64,000 bases of DNA from Streptomyces sp. NRRL S-340 (GCF_000720185.1 NZ_JOIY01000008.1:213882-277881); one strand, 5' to 3'; shown: positions 54,080 through 63,882, counted from the stretch's first letter. Notes: a model not told the origin generated them from the sequence alone. Numbers and translations: made by a program.

Positions 54080-54712
54080 TCAGTGAAGGACGGTGAGCAG
54101 GCCCTCGACGCCGCGGCGGAACGCGGCGCCGACGCTGTCGACGCCGTCGAGGTGGGCGCCGCTCATGGCGCCGTCGCGCATCATGACGAAGTGCCGGGCG
54201 GCGTGTTCCGGTTTGCCGCGACGCGATGAGTTCCCGAAGACGTGCGCGAAGAGTTCTGTGAGCGTGGTCGTGTACCAGGCTCGGTGATCGAGGATCACCT
54301 GGCGCACCCGGTCTTCGGGGTCGGGATACTCGGCGGCGGCCTTGAGGAACGCGCAGCCGCGGAACTCCGGCGAGGCCAGGCTGTCGGCGACGGCGGTCCC
54401 GATCGCGCGCAGTGCGTCGGCCGGGGACGGTGCGGCCTCGATGGCGGCCTGCACGCCGGCCCGCGTGTCGGTGTCGACGCCGCGCAGGTAGGCGACCACG
54501 AGGTCTTCTTTCGAGGGGAAGTGCCGGTAGAACGTCGCCCGCGTGGCAGGAGCCTCGGCGATGATCCGCTCGACCCCGACCGCCCTGATGCCTTCGCGGT
54601 AGAACAACCCGCTGGCCGTGGACAGCAGCCGCTCTCGCGCGTCGGAACGGACCGGCTCTCCCGATGAGCTGCCGTTCGGGTTGTCGGGCGCGGGACGTGT
54701 CCGGGTAGCCAT
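54080..54712 (-). CDS. TetR-family repressor
   Basis: The helix-turn-helix covers ~residues 24-70 (DARERLLSTASGLFYREGIR, VERIIAEAPATRATFYRHFP). A C-terminal ligand domain has AFLKAAAEYPDPEDRVR and the DHRAWYTTTLTELF helix. The product is 210 aa. It is divergent from a six-helix membrane protein, with two operator-like repeats between, so it most likely represses itself and that gene. Confidence 0.9.
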   Translation of the reverse strand: MATRTRPAPDNPNGSSSGEPVRSDARERLLSTASGLFYREGIRAVGVERIIAEAPATRATFYRHFPSKEDLVVAYLRGVDTDTRAGVQAAIEAAPSPADALRAIGTAVADSLASPEFRGCAFLKAAAEYPDPEDRVRQVILDHRAWYTTTLTELFAHVFGNSSRRGKPEHAARHFVMMRDGAMSGAHLDGVDSVGAAFRRGVEGLLTVLH

Positions 54713-54724
54713 GACCCCACCCTA

Positions 54725-54747
54725 GCAGAAAGAACGATCGGTCTTGC
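54725..54747. promoter_or_regulatory. TetR operator copy 1
   Basis: A 23-bp imperfect palindrome (GCAGAAAGAACGATCGGTCT then TGC) lies 13 bp upstream of the TetR gene start. The reverse complement of a second copy at 54780-54802 matches it at all but about four positions. Confidence 0.6.
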
Positions 54748-54779
54748 AATCGCCGTGGAGTCGTGCCAGGCTCCACACT

Positions 54780-54802
54780 GCAAGAGAGAACGGTCTTTCT
54801 GC
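54780..54802. promoter_or_regulatory. TetR operator copy 2
   Basis: An inverted near-copy of the 54725 site, 32 bp away, placed in the leader of the membrane-protein gene. Confidence 0.6.
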
Positions 54803-54883
54803 CAGGAGTCCGGCGGCCATGCCGTTGCCCGCTCCACGTCAGCAGACACCGGATCCAACGGCTTTCTTCGGAAAGGAACAGTC

Positions 54884-55468
54884 ATGACCACGACTACTGT
54901 CTCTGCCCCTGCCTCTGCCCCTGCCACCGTCGCGTCAGCGCTTCGTCGGCTCTATCTCATTCGTTTCGGGTTCGCTCTGATCTGGGCGGTCGTGCTCTTC
55001 TTGACCGCGTCGAGCATCGGGCCGGTGAGCGCCACCCTGCTCGTGATCTACCCGCTATTCGACGTGGGCGCCGCCGTCGTCGATGCCCGCTCCTCCCGAG
55101 CGAGCCGGTCCGCTCTCGGTCTCTACGTCAACATCGCGATCAGTGTGTTCGCCGGCGTCGGACTGGTCTTCGCGGTCACCTCCGGCATTCCGGGGGTCCT
55201 GCGCGTGTGGGGGGCCTGGGCCGTCGTAGCGGGCCTCGTCCAGCTCATCGTCGCTCTGCGGCGACGCGACCTCGGAGGCCAGTGGGCGATGATTGCCAGC
55301 GGCAGCATCTCCGCGCTCGCTGGGATCTCGTTCTTCCGGCAGGCCGCTGCCCCTCACTCCTCGCTGAGCAATCTGGCCGGCTACGCCCTGCTCGGCGGCA
55401 TCTTCTTCCTCGTCTCGGCACTGCGCCTCGGACACAACGCCAGCCGGAGCACCGGTGGGAGCAACTGA
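54884..55468 (+). CDS. HdeD/DUF308-like six-helix membrane protein
   Basis: The ATG at 54884 follows GAAAGGA. The 194-residue product has six helices in three pairs with short loops (RFGFALIWAVVLFLTASSIG, VNIAISVFAGVGLVF, GYALLGGIFFLVSAL), the layout of DUF308 acid-stress-type proteins. An Ala/Pro/Ser-rich stretch forms the N-terminus. It is probably repressed by the divergent TetR protein. Confidence 0.75.
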   Translation: MTTTTVSAPASAPATVASALRRLYLIRFGFALIWAVVLFLTASSIGPVSATLLVIYPLFDVGAAVVDARSSRASRSALGLYVNIAISVFAGVGLVFAVTSGIPGVLRVWGAWAVVAGLVQLIVALRRRDLGGQWAMIASGSISALAGISFFRQAAAPHSSLSNLAGYALLGGIFFLVSALRLGHNASRSTGGSN

Positions 55469-55700
55469 CACGACCGACCACACCACCAGTGTCGACAGCG
55501 TGCTGGCCGTCATCGTCATCGGCCGGGAAGAACGTCGCCGGCCGAGTGGCCCACGCCGGGCTCAGCGCGGCCATGATCGAGCAGGGCCTCGTCGGTGGTG
55601 AACGCTCCTGTTGGGCCTGCATCCCCACCAAGGCGAACGCTGCGCAGCACGGCGGCCCTACGAGCGGCCCGCTGGCTGCCCGGCGCGCGAAGCGGTGACC
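55453..55700 (+). pseudogene. Pyridine nucleotide-disulfide oxidoreductase N-terminal remnant
   Basis: The GTG at 55453 opens VLAVIVIG, the start of an FAD loop, then a frameshift near 55525 leads to AGKNVAGRVAHAGLSAAMIE, LVGGERSCWACIPTKA. The last motif is the redox-active CxxxxC region of dihydrolipoamide/mercuric-reductase-like enzymes with the first Cys changed (usually GGECSYWAC). The rest of the gene is missing. Confidence 0.65.
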
Positions 55701-55738
55701 GACGCCGTGGACTCGGCCGCGGTGTGGGCGCGGCCACG

Positions 55739-56535
55739 TCACATCGTGACTGCGACGGTGCCGGATGCGGAGCCGGCGGTGCGGGCGGCGATCGCCTCAG
55801 CCAGGTCGGTGAACGGGTAGGTGGTGGTGTTCAGCTCCAACCGTCCGTCGCCAAGGTCCTGCAACAGCTTGTGGAAGACATCGTCGGGCACCTGGCGACG
55901 GATCATGTTCATCGGTAGCAAGGTGATGTCCTGGGCCATCAGGGTGGGCAGGTCGACACCCAAGGTCTTGCCTGCCGTATAGCCGATGAGGACAGCGCGG
56001 CCGCCGGGTCGCATGGCTGGCAAGAAGGTCTGGACCGCGGTGCCGCCCACGGTGTCCAGTAGAACGTCGACGCCGCCGTCGGCAGCCGCCGTCGCGAGGG
56101 TGTCCGGGCCCTGGCCGATGAGGATGTCGTGCGCGGCATCGGGTACCGCGGCGGCTTTGGCGGGGGTGCGGACGGCGGCGAGGACGGTAGCGCCTGCTCG
56201 CGCGGCCAGTTGAACAGCCATGGACCCCACGCCCCCGGAGGCCCCCGTGATCAGCACACGGTCACCGCGGTCGATGCGGCCGATCGGATCGACCGCGGCC
56301 CAGCCGGTTGTCATGGGTGAATAGCACGTGGCCGCCAGAGAGCATCGATGCGTTCAGGGACCGTGCGCACCGCGGCGACGGGAACGGTCACCTGTTCGGC
56401 CCACGTACCGGGCCGTTCCAGACCGGTGCCGACACCGCGGACCAGAACCCGACGCCCGACAAGTCCGGCCTCCCCTCCGGTCACCCTGCCGATTCCGGCC
56501 GTGCCGGGGATGAAGGGCATCGGCGAACACCTCAA
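55739..56535 (-). pseudogene. Zinc-free MDR/quinone oxidoreductase, frameshifted and 5'-truncated
   Basis: The first frame (56535-56311) has PFIPGTAGIGRVTGGEAGLV and TWAEQVTVPVAAV from the GroES-like domain. A frameshift near 56310 leads to TTGWAAVDPIGRIDRGDRVL and the NADP loop TGASGGVGSMAVQLAARAGA, through PFTDLAEAIAARTAGSASGT at the end. About 60-70 N-terminal residues are absent. The intact enzyme would reduce quinones or enones with NADPH. Confidence 0.7.
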
Positions 56536-56644
56536 CTACTTCACCCTCGACGACGTCATCCACTTACGTGGGCGGCGGCGCACCGGCCGCCTGACCTGCG
56601 GTAACGCCACCTCGACAAGGCTCGGGAACCGGCCGGGAGGCACA

Positions 56645-57583
56645 ATGGTGATCATGACAACGACGTCGTCCGCCACTTTTCTGCCGGTCCTGGAGCGCAT
56701 AGCCGAGGAGATCGACCACACGCCCGGGCGCGGCCGTCCCGCCGACTACATCCCGGCCCTTGCCGCCCGCGACGCGCGCAGCTTCGGCATGGCCGTCGCC
56801 GAGCCGGACGGCACGGTGTACGGGGTGGGGGACTGGCGGGAGCCGTTCTCCGCCCAGTCGATCACCAAGGTCTTCACCCTTGCCCTGGACCTGGCCAGGG
56901 AAGGCGACGAACTCTGGGAACACGTGGGCCGCGAGCCCTCCGGCAGCCCGTTCAACTCGCTGGTCCAGCTGGAGTACGAGAACGGCATCCCGCGCAACCC
57001 GTTCATCAACGCGGGGGCCCTTGTCGTCACCGACCGGCTGCAGACCCGCACCGGGGACGCGGCCGGCGAACTGCTGGACTTCCTGCGCGCCGAGAGCGGC
57101 AACTCCGCCCTGGACTTCGACACGGAGGTGGCCGCCTCCGAGGCCGCGCACGGCGACCGCAACGCCGCCCTCGCGCACTTCATGGCGTCCTACGGCAACA
57201 TCGACAACGACATACCGGTCCTCCTCGACCAGTACTTCCGGCAGTGCTCCATCGCCGCCTCCTGCGCCGACCTGGCCCTCGCCACCGGTTTCCTCACCCG
57301 GCACGGCATCCGCGCCGACGGCAGCCGGCTGCTCAGCCGCAGCCAGGCCAAGCAGGTCAACGCGATCATGCTCACCTGCGGCACCTACGACGCGGCCGGC
57401 AACTTCGCCTACCGGGTGGGCCTGCCCGGCAAGAGCGGGGTCGGCGGCGGCATCATCGCCGTCGTACCCGGCCGGTGCACGCTGTGCGTGTGGAGCCCGG
57501 GCCTGGACGAACGCGGCAATTCGGTCGCCGGGGTAGCGGCCCTGGACCGCTTCACCACACTCACCGGCCTGTCGATCTTCTGA
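56645..57583 (+). CDS. glsA: Glutaminase
   Basis: The ATG at 56645 has GGGAGG 4 bases upstream; ATG at 56654 is possible. The product is a serine-dependent beta-lactamase-fold glutaminase: catalytic SxxK in FSAQSITKVF, substrate residues in NPFINAGALV, Tyr in MASYGNIDND, and GLPGKSGVGGGI near the C-terminus. It hydrolyses glutamine to glutamate and ammonia in the cytoplasm. Length (312 aa) is typical. It stands alone among broken genes. Confidence 0.93.
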   Translation: MVIMTTTSSATFLPVLERIAEEIDHTPGRGRPADYIPALAARDARSFGMAVAEPDGTVYGVGDWREPFSAQSITKVFTLALDLAREGDELWEHVGREPSGSPFNSLVQLEYENGIPRNPFINAGALVVTDRLQTRTGDAAGELLDFLRAESGNSALDFDTEVAASEAAHGDRNAALAHFMASYGNIDNDIPVLLDQYFRQCSIAASCADLALATGFLTRHGIRADGSRLLSRSQAKQVNAIMLTCGTYDAAGNFAYRVGLPGKSGVGGGIIAVVPGRCTLCVWSPGLDERGNSVAGVAALDRFTTLTGLSIF

Positions 57584-57599
57584 ACCGGGGAACACATCC

Positions 57600-58326
57600 G
57601 GCACCCCGCGGACCCATACGTCACCGACCGCCCCGTCCCCCAGCAGCACCGGCAGCGGGACCGGGTGCAGCAGCAGGGGACCAGGTGGTACGGCGGCAGC
57701 GGGGCCCGCGGCGCCAGCAGGGCGTGACGGAGGCAGGACGACCGGACCGGCCGGCGGCGGCGTGAGCCGGACGCGGCGGGCCCTGGGGCGGCTGCGCCGA
57801 GCCGGTCGAGGCTGCGGCGGGCGAAGGCAGCCATGTGCGCGTCCCGCTCCACGCCGGTGGCGAGCCGGGGGCCGGTGAGGGCGGCGGCGAGCGCAAGGGA
57901 GACGCCGGGGCCGGACCCGAGCTCCAGGTGGCGCGGGCCCGGCGCGAGTCCGAGGGACTGGAGGGCTTCGACGGTGGCGGGGGTGTAGGTGGACATGGAG
58001 GTCATGTGGGTGCCGGTCACCTGCCCGCGGCCGAGTGCGTCGAGGGGTTCACCGTCGCGCTGGAGCAGGACCGACTCGTCGCTGTGGATCAGCTCGAGCC
58101 ATTCCTGACGGTCCTCGGGATGGGCACCGTCGAGGAGGCGCCAGTCGACCGGATCCGCCCCCGGGCCGCTGACCCGCACGTACGCGTGGGGCAGCAGCAC
58201 CTCGCGGGGCACGCGGAGCAGGGCCTCACGCACCAGGGGGTCGGTCAGAACACCGGCGGTGGCGAGGCGGGCGGCCATAGCGGCACGCAGGTCAGTCGTG
58301 GCGGCGGCTGGAAGTTCAACAGACAT
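57600..58326 (-). pseudogene. Protein-isoaspartate-type SAM methyltransferase, 3' half degraded
   Basis: The ATG at 58326 (MSVELPAAATTDLRAAMAAR) leads to LLRVPREVLLPHAYV, then GQVTGTHMTSMSTYTPATVE and the SAM loop HLELGSGPGVSLALAAALTG, VERDAHMAAFARRSLDRL. After ~residue 195 the protein becomes Arg/Pro-rich, so a frameshift near 57780 has destroyed the C-terminal half; family members are nearly twice as long. Remnants of the lost part continue toward 57600. It lies upstream of the glutaminase, tail to tail. Confidence 0.65.
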
Positions 58327-58519
58327 GCGGGTGTCCTTCGCGGGTGAGGGAGCGGTCGCAGGACTGGGGTGAAGCGGCGGACCGGTGAAACCCGCCAAGG
58401 TTCTGCCGGGTCGCGGTGGACACGGTTCCGGCGAGCAGCGCGGCCACGGGGCGGGCCCCGCAGCACGAGTTCCGGGTCTGCCGGCCGGGGCCCGCCACCG
58501 GTGGGTGTGCTCACTCCGC

Positions 58520-59989
58520 TCACCACCCCAGCTGGGAATAGGGACGGCCTTCGGCGATCGCGGTGATGGCCGTGCGGGTGTAGGAGACGATCCGGTCCGG
58601 AAGCTCGTGCGGCGGCCACCACTGCCAGGTCAGGCACTTGTCGGGCTCGCGGACCTCGGGGGTGCCCTCCCACTTGCGGGCCCGGAAGACGAGCTGCATC
58701 AAGGGCTGACCGCCCGGGGTGTCCACGACGTGTACAACGTGCGCGAGCTCCACGTCCGCGGGGTCGATGACGAGCCCCGCTTCCTCCCGCGCCTCGCGGA
58801 TCAGGCAGTCGATGGCGGACTCTTGCTCGCAGCGTCCGGCCAGGTAGTGCCAGGTGTCACCCGCGTAGCGGGATTCTGGGTGGCGCAGTCCGAGGAGGAC
58901 CCTGCCCTCGTCGTCCTGGATGTGGAGGTGGACGCCGACGCCGACCAGCACCGTCCGGCTGCCCCCGTCCCACGTGGCAGGAGCCGCAGCCGGCTCGTCG
59001 CCCGGCGGGCTCTCGGCCTCGTGCCGGTGGATGAGGTCTCGGGTCGCGGGGCTCATGCGCAGCCGGTCCAGCTGGTCAGGGGTGAACCAGCGCAGCAGCA
59101 CCCCCTCGTTCAGGCGAAGCCGGTCGGGGTTACCGCGCCAGCGGCCGGTGAAGACCTGGACCGGGACGCTGAGCCTGTCGACGCTGGTGGCCTCCTCCAC
59201 CGCGTACGGCGCCAGGTCCTCCAGGCGGAGGCCGGGGACCTCTTCGGACAGTTCGCGCAGCAAGGTGCCTTCCAGGCTCTGGTCGTCGTGGGTGCAGCCA
59301 CCGCCGAGAAGGGCGAACGCCCCCGATTCCCAGATGAGGCCGGGCTTGTGGTCGCGCAGGTGGAGCAGGTAGCGGCCGCGCCCGTCGTGGATCAACGCGG
59401 ACGCGTTCACCGGCTCAGGCCGGCCGTCCAGCCGCGCGGCGAGCAGTTTCGCGCGCAGTGTCGGTGAGGTGACCTCCGGCTGTGGGAGCCACTGGGCGCC
59501 GGACACCTCCTCGTCCTGCAGCACGAGCGCGGGCGGCCCCTCGCCGACGAGGTAGAAGACGTAGCGGACGTCGTAGTGGCGGTGGGCCGGTTCCCCCTTG
59601 GACGGGTTGGCGTCCATGTCGTGAACGTCGATGTCGATCGGAGAACCGAGCAGCTGCCGGGTCAGGCACAGGGCGCCCGGCGCGATGCCGGCCTCCTCCG
59701 ACACCTCGCGCAGCGCCGCGGCCAGCAGCGTGCGGTCCCCGGGCTCAATGTGGCCGCCAGGAGCGAGCTTGAGGCCGCCGGTGGCCCGGTGCCGGATGTG
59801 CAGAACCCGGCCCTGCCGGTCGATGACGACGGCGCTGCAGGTGACGTGCCCGGGCAGCGTCGTCCGGGCGGTCGCGTCGACGGGCCGGCCCAGCGCGGAA
59901 AGGAGCCCAGCCAGGGCGTCGCGCTCGCCGGGGTGCCGGCCGAGGTACGCCTCGACGGTCCTGCGGATCGCGGTGGAAGTGGGTGGCAT
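58520..59989 (-). CDS. Triple Nudix-domain protein
   Basis: One 489-residue chain holds three Nudix hydrolase folds in tandem. Boxes lie at ~78-101 (LREVSEEAG core), ~229-252 (LLRELSEEVPG) and ~384-405 (LIREAREEAGL). The third box is complete; the first and second have Arg86 and Gln237 where the leading Glu is usual, although the REx2EE metal ligands remain. Nudix enzymes cleave nucleoside diphosphate derivatives. Three in one chain is unusual; two may be structural or have different substrates. The upstream neighbour is a deleted ABC transporter gene 72 bp away. Confidence 0.88.
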   Translation of the reverse strand: MPPTSTAIRRTVEAYLGRHPGERDALAGLLSALGRPVDATARTTLPGHVTCSAVVIDRQGRVLHIRHRATGGLKLAPGGHIEPGDRTLLAAALREVSEEAGIAPGALCLTRQLLGSPIDIDVHDMDANPSKGEPAHRHYDVRYVFYLVGEGPPALVLQDEEVSGAQWLPQPEVTSPTLRAKLLAARLDGRPEPVNASALIHDGRGRYLLHLRDHKPGLIWESGAFALLGGGCTHDDQSLEGTLLRELSEEVPGLRLEDLAPYAVEEATSVDRLSVPVQVFTGRWRGNPDRLRLNEGVLLRWFTPDQLDRLRMSPATRDLIHRHEAESPPGDEPAAAPATWDGGSRTVLVGVGVHLHIQDDEGRVLLGLRHPESRYAGDTWHYLAGRCEQESAIDCLIREAREEAGLVIDPADVELAHVVHVVDTPGGQPLMQLVFRARKWEGTPEVREPDKCLTWQWWPPHELPDRIVSYTRTAITAIAEGRPYSQLGW

Positions 59990-60061
59990 GGGTGGTGTCT
60001 CGCCTTCGATGCAGTGGGGGCGGGTGGCGGGCCGGGCTGGGCGGGAAGCCGCTCCGGTGGA

Positions 60062-60950
60062 TCAGTTCGCCGTCTCGTGGCCGGGCTGGGTGCCACGGGG
60101 CCGGGGAACCGGGCCGGCCACGGGCGTGAGCCCGTACTGCGCGGCCTGGGCGGTGAACATCCCTTGGTACAAGCCGTCCTTGCGGGACATCAGATCCTCG
60201 TGGGTGCCGTCCTCGACAACGCGGCCCTGATCGAGGACGTAGATGTGGTCGGCGTGCATGGTCGCGGCCAGCCGGTGGGTGACGAGCACGACCGCGTGCC
60301 CCTCCTCGGCCAGGGACCACAGCCCTGCGAACGCGGCGATCTCCGCATGAGGGTCGAGGGCACTGGTCGGCTCATCGACCAGTAGGAACGGAGCCTGTCG
60401 ATACCTTGTTCGAGCGGATCCCAGCTTCTGCCACTGGCCTCCCGAGAGCTGGACACCGCGCTCATAGCCCTTGAACACGATCGAGTCCCAGCCATGCGGC
60501 AGGCCGTCGACCAGCTTGAGGACGTCTGCCTCGCCGGCGGCCTTGCGGACGCGGACCATGTCCCTGGGGCGGTCGCCGATCCCGATGGCCACGTTCGCGG
60601 CCGCCGTCATCTCCCAGCGCGGGAAGTCCTGTGCCAGCAGACCGACTTGGGCGAAGACCTGGGCGCGGTCCACCTCACGCAGCGCGACCCGTTCGCCCGA
60701 CTCACCCAGCCACCACACGTCTCCCTCGGAGGGGAGCAGCAGTCCGGCCAGCACCTTCGTGAGCGTGGTCTTCCCCGAGCCGTTCGCAGTGCCCGAACTT
60801 CAGCCGGGTCAGCGGGCCTTCATGGCGGACGTAGGACTGGTCGTAGCGCAGTCGGCCACCGTACAGCTCCCGCTCGGCGTCCGAGATGTTGTCCGTGGCT
60901 CCGGCCTTCGAGCCGCTCGTGATCTTGTCGCTGCCTGGTTCGACTGACAT
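60062..60950 (-). pseudogene. ABC exporter with its membrane domain deleted
   Basis: The ATG at 60950 gives the N-terminus MSVEPGSDKITSGSKAGATD and RLRYDQSYVRHEGPLTRLKF, which normally leads into six membrane helices. At ~60790 the sequence jumps, one base out of frame, to the Walker A GTANGSGKTTLTKVLAGLLL and then a full ATPase domain (VQLSGGQWQKLGSAR signature, LLVDEPTSALDP Walker B, VTHR switch). About 400 residues are missing. The leftover ATPase could be translated alone but would have no channel. Confidence 0.7.
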
Positions 60951-61165
60951 CGATGTGTTTCCCCCTTGTGGACGTGGTGGCGGCGTCGCCGTGTTCAACG
61001 ACGCCGCGCGATTTCGAGCACCTGTTCCTTTCGGACGGGTTGTGCACCCTGTGATTCAGCGGTATTCCGAGGGTGCGCAGTGCACCGACCCTTGCCGCGC
61101 AAGGGTCCGCGGCGCGAGGGCGATTGGCCGAAACGCCGACGTTCGAGCGCTGCAGCGGTTGGTGG

Positions 61166-61970
61166 TCAGCCGAAGCTCGCAGCCGGAGCTTCACCCTGTT
61201 CGCCTCGGGTGGACGGCAGTCCCAGGCGCAGCGTCATGACCGCGTGGTCGGTCAGCCCCGCTTCGCGGGCTCCGTGGTGGTGGTCGCAGGCGAGGACCCG
61301 GTCGGCATGAGGGGTGGAGATGAAGAGGTGGTCGAAGCGGAAGCCGTTGCCGATGCGCCCGAACCAGGAATGGTCGGCCTTGTCGGGGGGAGGAGGGAGG
61401 GGGGAGGCGGTGGAAGGCGTCGATGAGGCCGGCGGCCTGGAAGAAGTCGTAGAAGGCGTACTCCAACGCGCCGAACCCCTTGTGCGGGGGCTGGTGGCCG
61501 CGTTCGATGACGTTGAGGTCCCCGACCATGATGACGGGCATGTCCGGAAAAGCGGCATGGAGTTTCCGCAGGGCCTCGGTGACCGCGTCCTGGAATGCGC
61601 GCTTGGCGACGTTGCGGCGCTCCCTGCGCCGCGGGATGGGACCTACAGGCCGAGGACGCCGATGGCGTGGCCACCGACAGTGACGTGGGCGGCCGGGGCG
61701 CGGCGGGGCATGACGGCGACCGGGCTTTCCACCGGATGTGTCGGCGGTGCGGCAGGCGATGACCGTGCGGTAGTCGGGGCCCGCCGGCTGCGGGGAGATC
61801 ACGGTGGCGTACCCGCGCTCGCCAAGCGCGGAGACGAGAGCTTCACCGCTCTGGGTGGAGGACACTCGGTGGAGACGGCGATGTCCGCGTTCTCCTGGCC
61901 GGCGACCCATTCGGCCTGACGGCGGGAGCGGTCCGGTGAAGCGTGCTGGGCGTTGAAATAAAAGGGCGGC
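61166..61970 (-). pseudogene. Endonuclease/exonuclease/phosphatase-family protein, frameshifted
   Basis: Fragments in three frames: AEWVAGQENADIAV near 61880, SALGERGYATVISPQPAGPD near 61790, RERRNVAKRAFQDAVTEALR near 61600, the metal-binding VIMVGDLNVIERGHQPP near 61520, and FRFDHLFISTPHADRVLACD then LTDHAVMTLRLGL near 61240. These are EEP motifs (GD-N and final D-H). At least three frameshifts, one in the G/A-rich 61385-61415 stretch, inactivate it. Confidence 0.65.
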
Positions 61971-62029
61971 CGGTCCGGGTAGTACTTGCCGGTGAGCAGG
62001 CCCCGGGCCAGCGGCTTGTTGAGCAGGTG

Positions 62030-62290
62030 GAGCGCCGATCGCGCCATCGGGTGCCTGGTGTGGACGAGTGCCTGGCTCAGCGGCTCGACGGCCGTCTCTT
62101 TCCCAGCCGGATCGCCCGATACGCGAAATCCGACAAGACCCGCGCCCTGATCCCGGTCTCGGGCGGTGTGAGCGTTCGAGAGCGCCGCGTTCCACAGCTT
62201 GCCGGCCGCGTAGTGCTGACCCTGGTCGAATCGGTACCAGCCGCAGGTGCTGGCCAGCCACGAAGCTGTCATGCAGTCGATGTGGCTTGT
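62030..62290 (-). pseudogene. TPR-type regulator C-terminal fragment
   Basis: The frame has TASWLASTCGWYRFDQGQHY, AALSNAHTARDRDQGAGLVG and EPLSQALVHTRHPMARSALH, which resemble the tetratricopeptide tail of actinobacterial XRE-type regulators. The DNA-binding end is absent and the fragment runs into the EEP pseudogene. Confidence 0.45.
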
Positions 62291-62355
62291 TCTGCCGTAT
62301 GCCGGGGCTGGTTGGTGGCCGGAGCCCGGAGCGGGCTGGGGAAAGCCCGCCCGCC

Positions 62356-63317
62356 TCAGCTCTCCAGCAACGACCGTGGCACGAACCCGGCGTCGGCCAG
62401 CCGCCGCCACAGCTCGTCCGGGACGGGGAAGCGTGCCGCCGCCGCGTTCGCGCTCACCTCGGCCGCGGAGCGGCAGCCGACGACCACCGAGCCGACCGCC
62501 GGGTGCAGGAACGGGAACTGGACCGCGGCCGCGGCCGCGGACAAGGGCACCCCGAACCCGTCGCACAGCGCCCGGCACTCCTGCGCCCGGGCCAGTTCCC
62601 GCCGGGGAACCGGACGGTAGTCGAACATCGCGTCGGGCGACGGGTCCGCAAGCAGACCGGTGTTGAAGACGCCGCCCACGACCACCGCCGTCCCGGTCCG
62701 CGCGCACAGCGGCAGCAACGTCGACAGTGCCTCGTGGTCGAGCAGCGAGAACCGGCCCGCGATCAAAACCACGTCCACCTCGAACGCGGCCACGTACGCG
62801 GCCAGGGGCGCGCTGTGGTTCATGCCGAACCCGATCGCGCGCACCAGCCCCTCGTCACGCAGCCTGCGCACCGTCGGATAGGCCGTGCACCTGACCTCCT
62901 CCGGGTAGTCGTCCGGGTCGTGCAGATACAGGACGTCGACCGAGGACCGGCCCAGCCGGGCCAGGCTCGACTCCAGGGACCGGCGGATCCCGGCCTCCGT
63001 CCAGTCCGTGACGACCTCGCCCGGCGCACCGCCGGGACCGGGGCGCAACAGCCACCCGGCCTTCGTGGAGATGACCGGCTCGGTGATCCCGGCCGGCGCC
63101 AGCAGCCGGCCGAGGCGCTCCTCGGCTTGGCCGTGTCCGTAGCGCGGCGCGGTGTCGAAGTCGCTGATCCCTGCCTCGACAGCGGCGCGCAGTGTGGCGG
63201 CGGCGTCCTGTTCGGACACTCCTCGAACAGCCCGCCCAGCGGCGCGGTCCCGATGCCGATGGGCGGGAGGGCGAAGGGCGTCCGGGAAGCGGCCCGGCCG
63301 GTGGTGGACGCGGTCAT
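62356..63317 (-). pseudogene. Aldo-keto reductase (aldose 1-dehydrogenase type) with one frameshift
   Basis: The ATG at 63317 starts MTASTTGRAASRTPFALPPI and GIGTAPLGGLFEE, the normal AKR beginning. A one-base loss near 63218 breaks the frame; the rest continues from SEQDAAATLRAAVEAGISDF with FDTAPRYGHGQAEERLG (Asp, Tyr), VISTKAGWLL (Lys), VLYLHDPDD (His) and VGCRSAAEVSANAAA. It resembles L-fucose/D-threo-aldose 1-dehydrogenases. The downstream half may be re-initiated at the GTG at 63219 but would lack the first strand. Its start overlaps the upstream gene (ATGA). Confidence 0.75.
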
Positions 63318-63766
63318 CGCCCCTCCTGCCAGGGGGAGTTGTACGCGGGTCGGCCAGCCCGCAGAGGCACGGTCAGCGTCAGCCGCACCCGCGTGCGGCC
63401 GGGCAGCTCCACACGGCAGTACGGGCCGTCCACCTGGTGCGCGGGTCCGTCGTCGGCGCAGACGGTGTGCACGACGTGTTCGGCGAAGGAACCCGCCTGC
63501 ACGACCACCGAGCGTGCTGCGTCGCCCAGGTTGACCAGCTCCGCGACCGCGTGGTCCGGACGGATGTCCGTGACGAGCGCGGCGACGTCCGGCGGCAGCC
63601 CCGGGCGCCGTTCCCCGGCGTCGTGGTAGCGCAGATGAAGATGGGCGAGTCCGCCGTTGTAGAGGACTTGCGCAGAGCCGGTGGTCAGCTGCAGCAGCGC
63701 CTCGGTCAGCACCGGATTGAGTTGCTGCCGGTGGTGGATGCCGAGGGCGTCCGGCCCGACGGCCAC
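63314..63766 (-). CDS. Hypothetical protein, possibly a truncated C-terminal part
   Basis: A 150-residue soluble protein includes LHLRYHDAGERRPGLPPDVA, AELVNLGDAARSVVVQAGSF-AEHVV and VELPGRTRVRLTLTVPLRAG. I recall similar sequence at the end of longer actinobacterial sugar-metabolism proteins with beta-sandwich tails, so the 5' part may be lost. It overlaps the aldo-keto reductase start (ATGA), implying a shared role in sugar oxidation. Confidence 0.5.
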   Translation of the reverse strand: MAVGPDALGIHHRQQLNPVLTEALLQLTTGSAQVLYNGGLAHLHLRYHDAGERRPGLPPDVAALVTDIRPDHAVAELVNLGDAARSVVVQAGSFAEHVVHTVCADDGPAHQVDGPYCRVELPGRTRVRLTLTVPLRAGRPAYNSPWQEGR

Positions 63767-63882
63767 GGCCGCAGTTGGGCGAGGCCCGGCGTGTGCGCAG
63801 GCCGGGCTTGTGCGGCTGGCGTTGTCCGTGCTCAGCGGACCGTGTCCGTGGGAACGGTCCGCTGGGCCTCGACGACGTGTCT

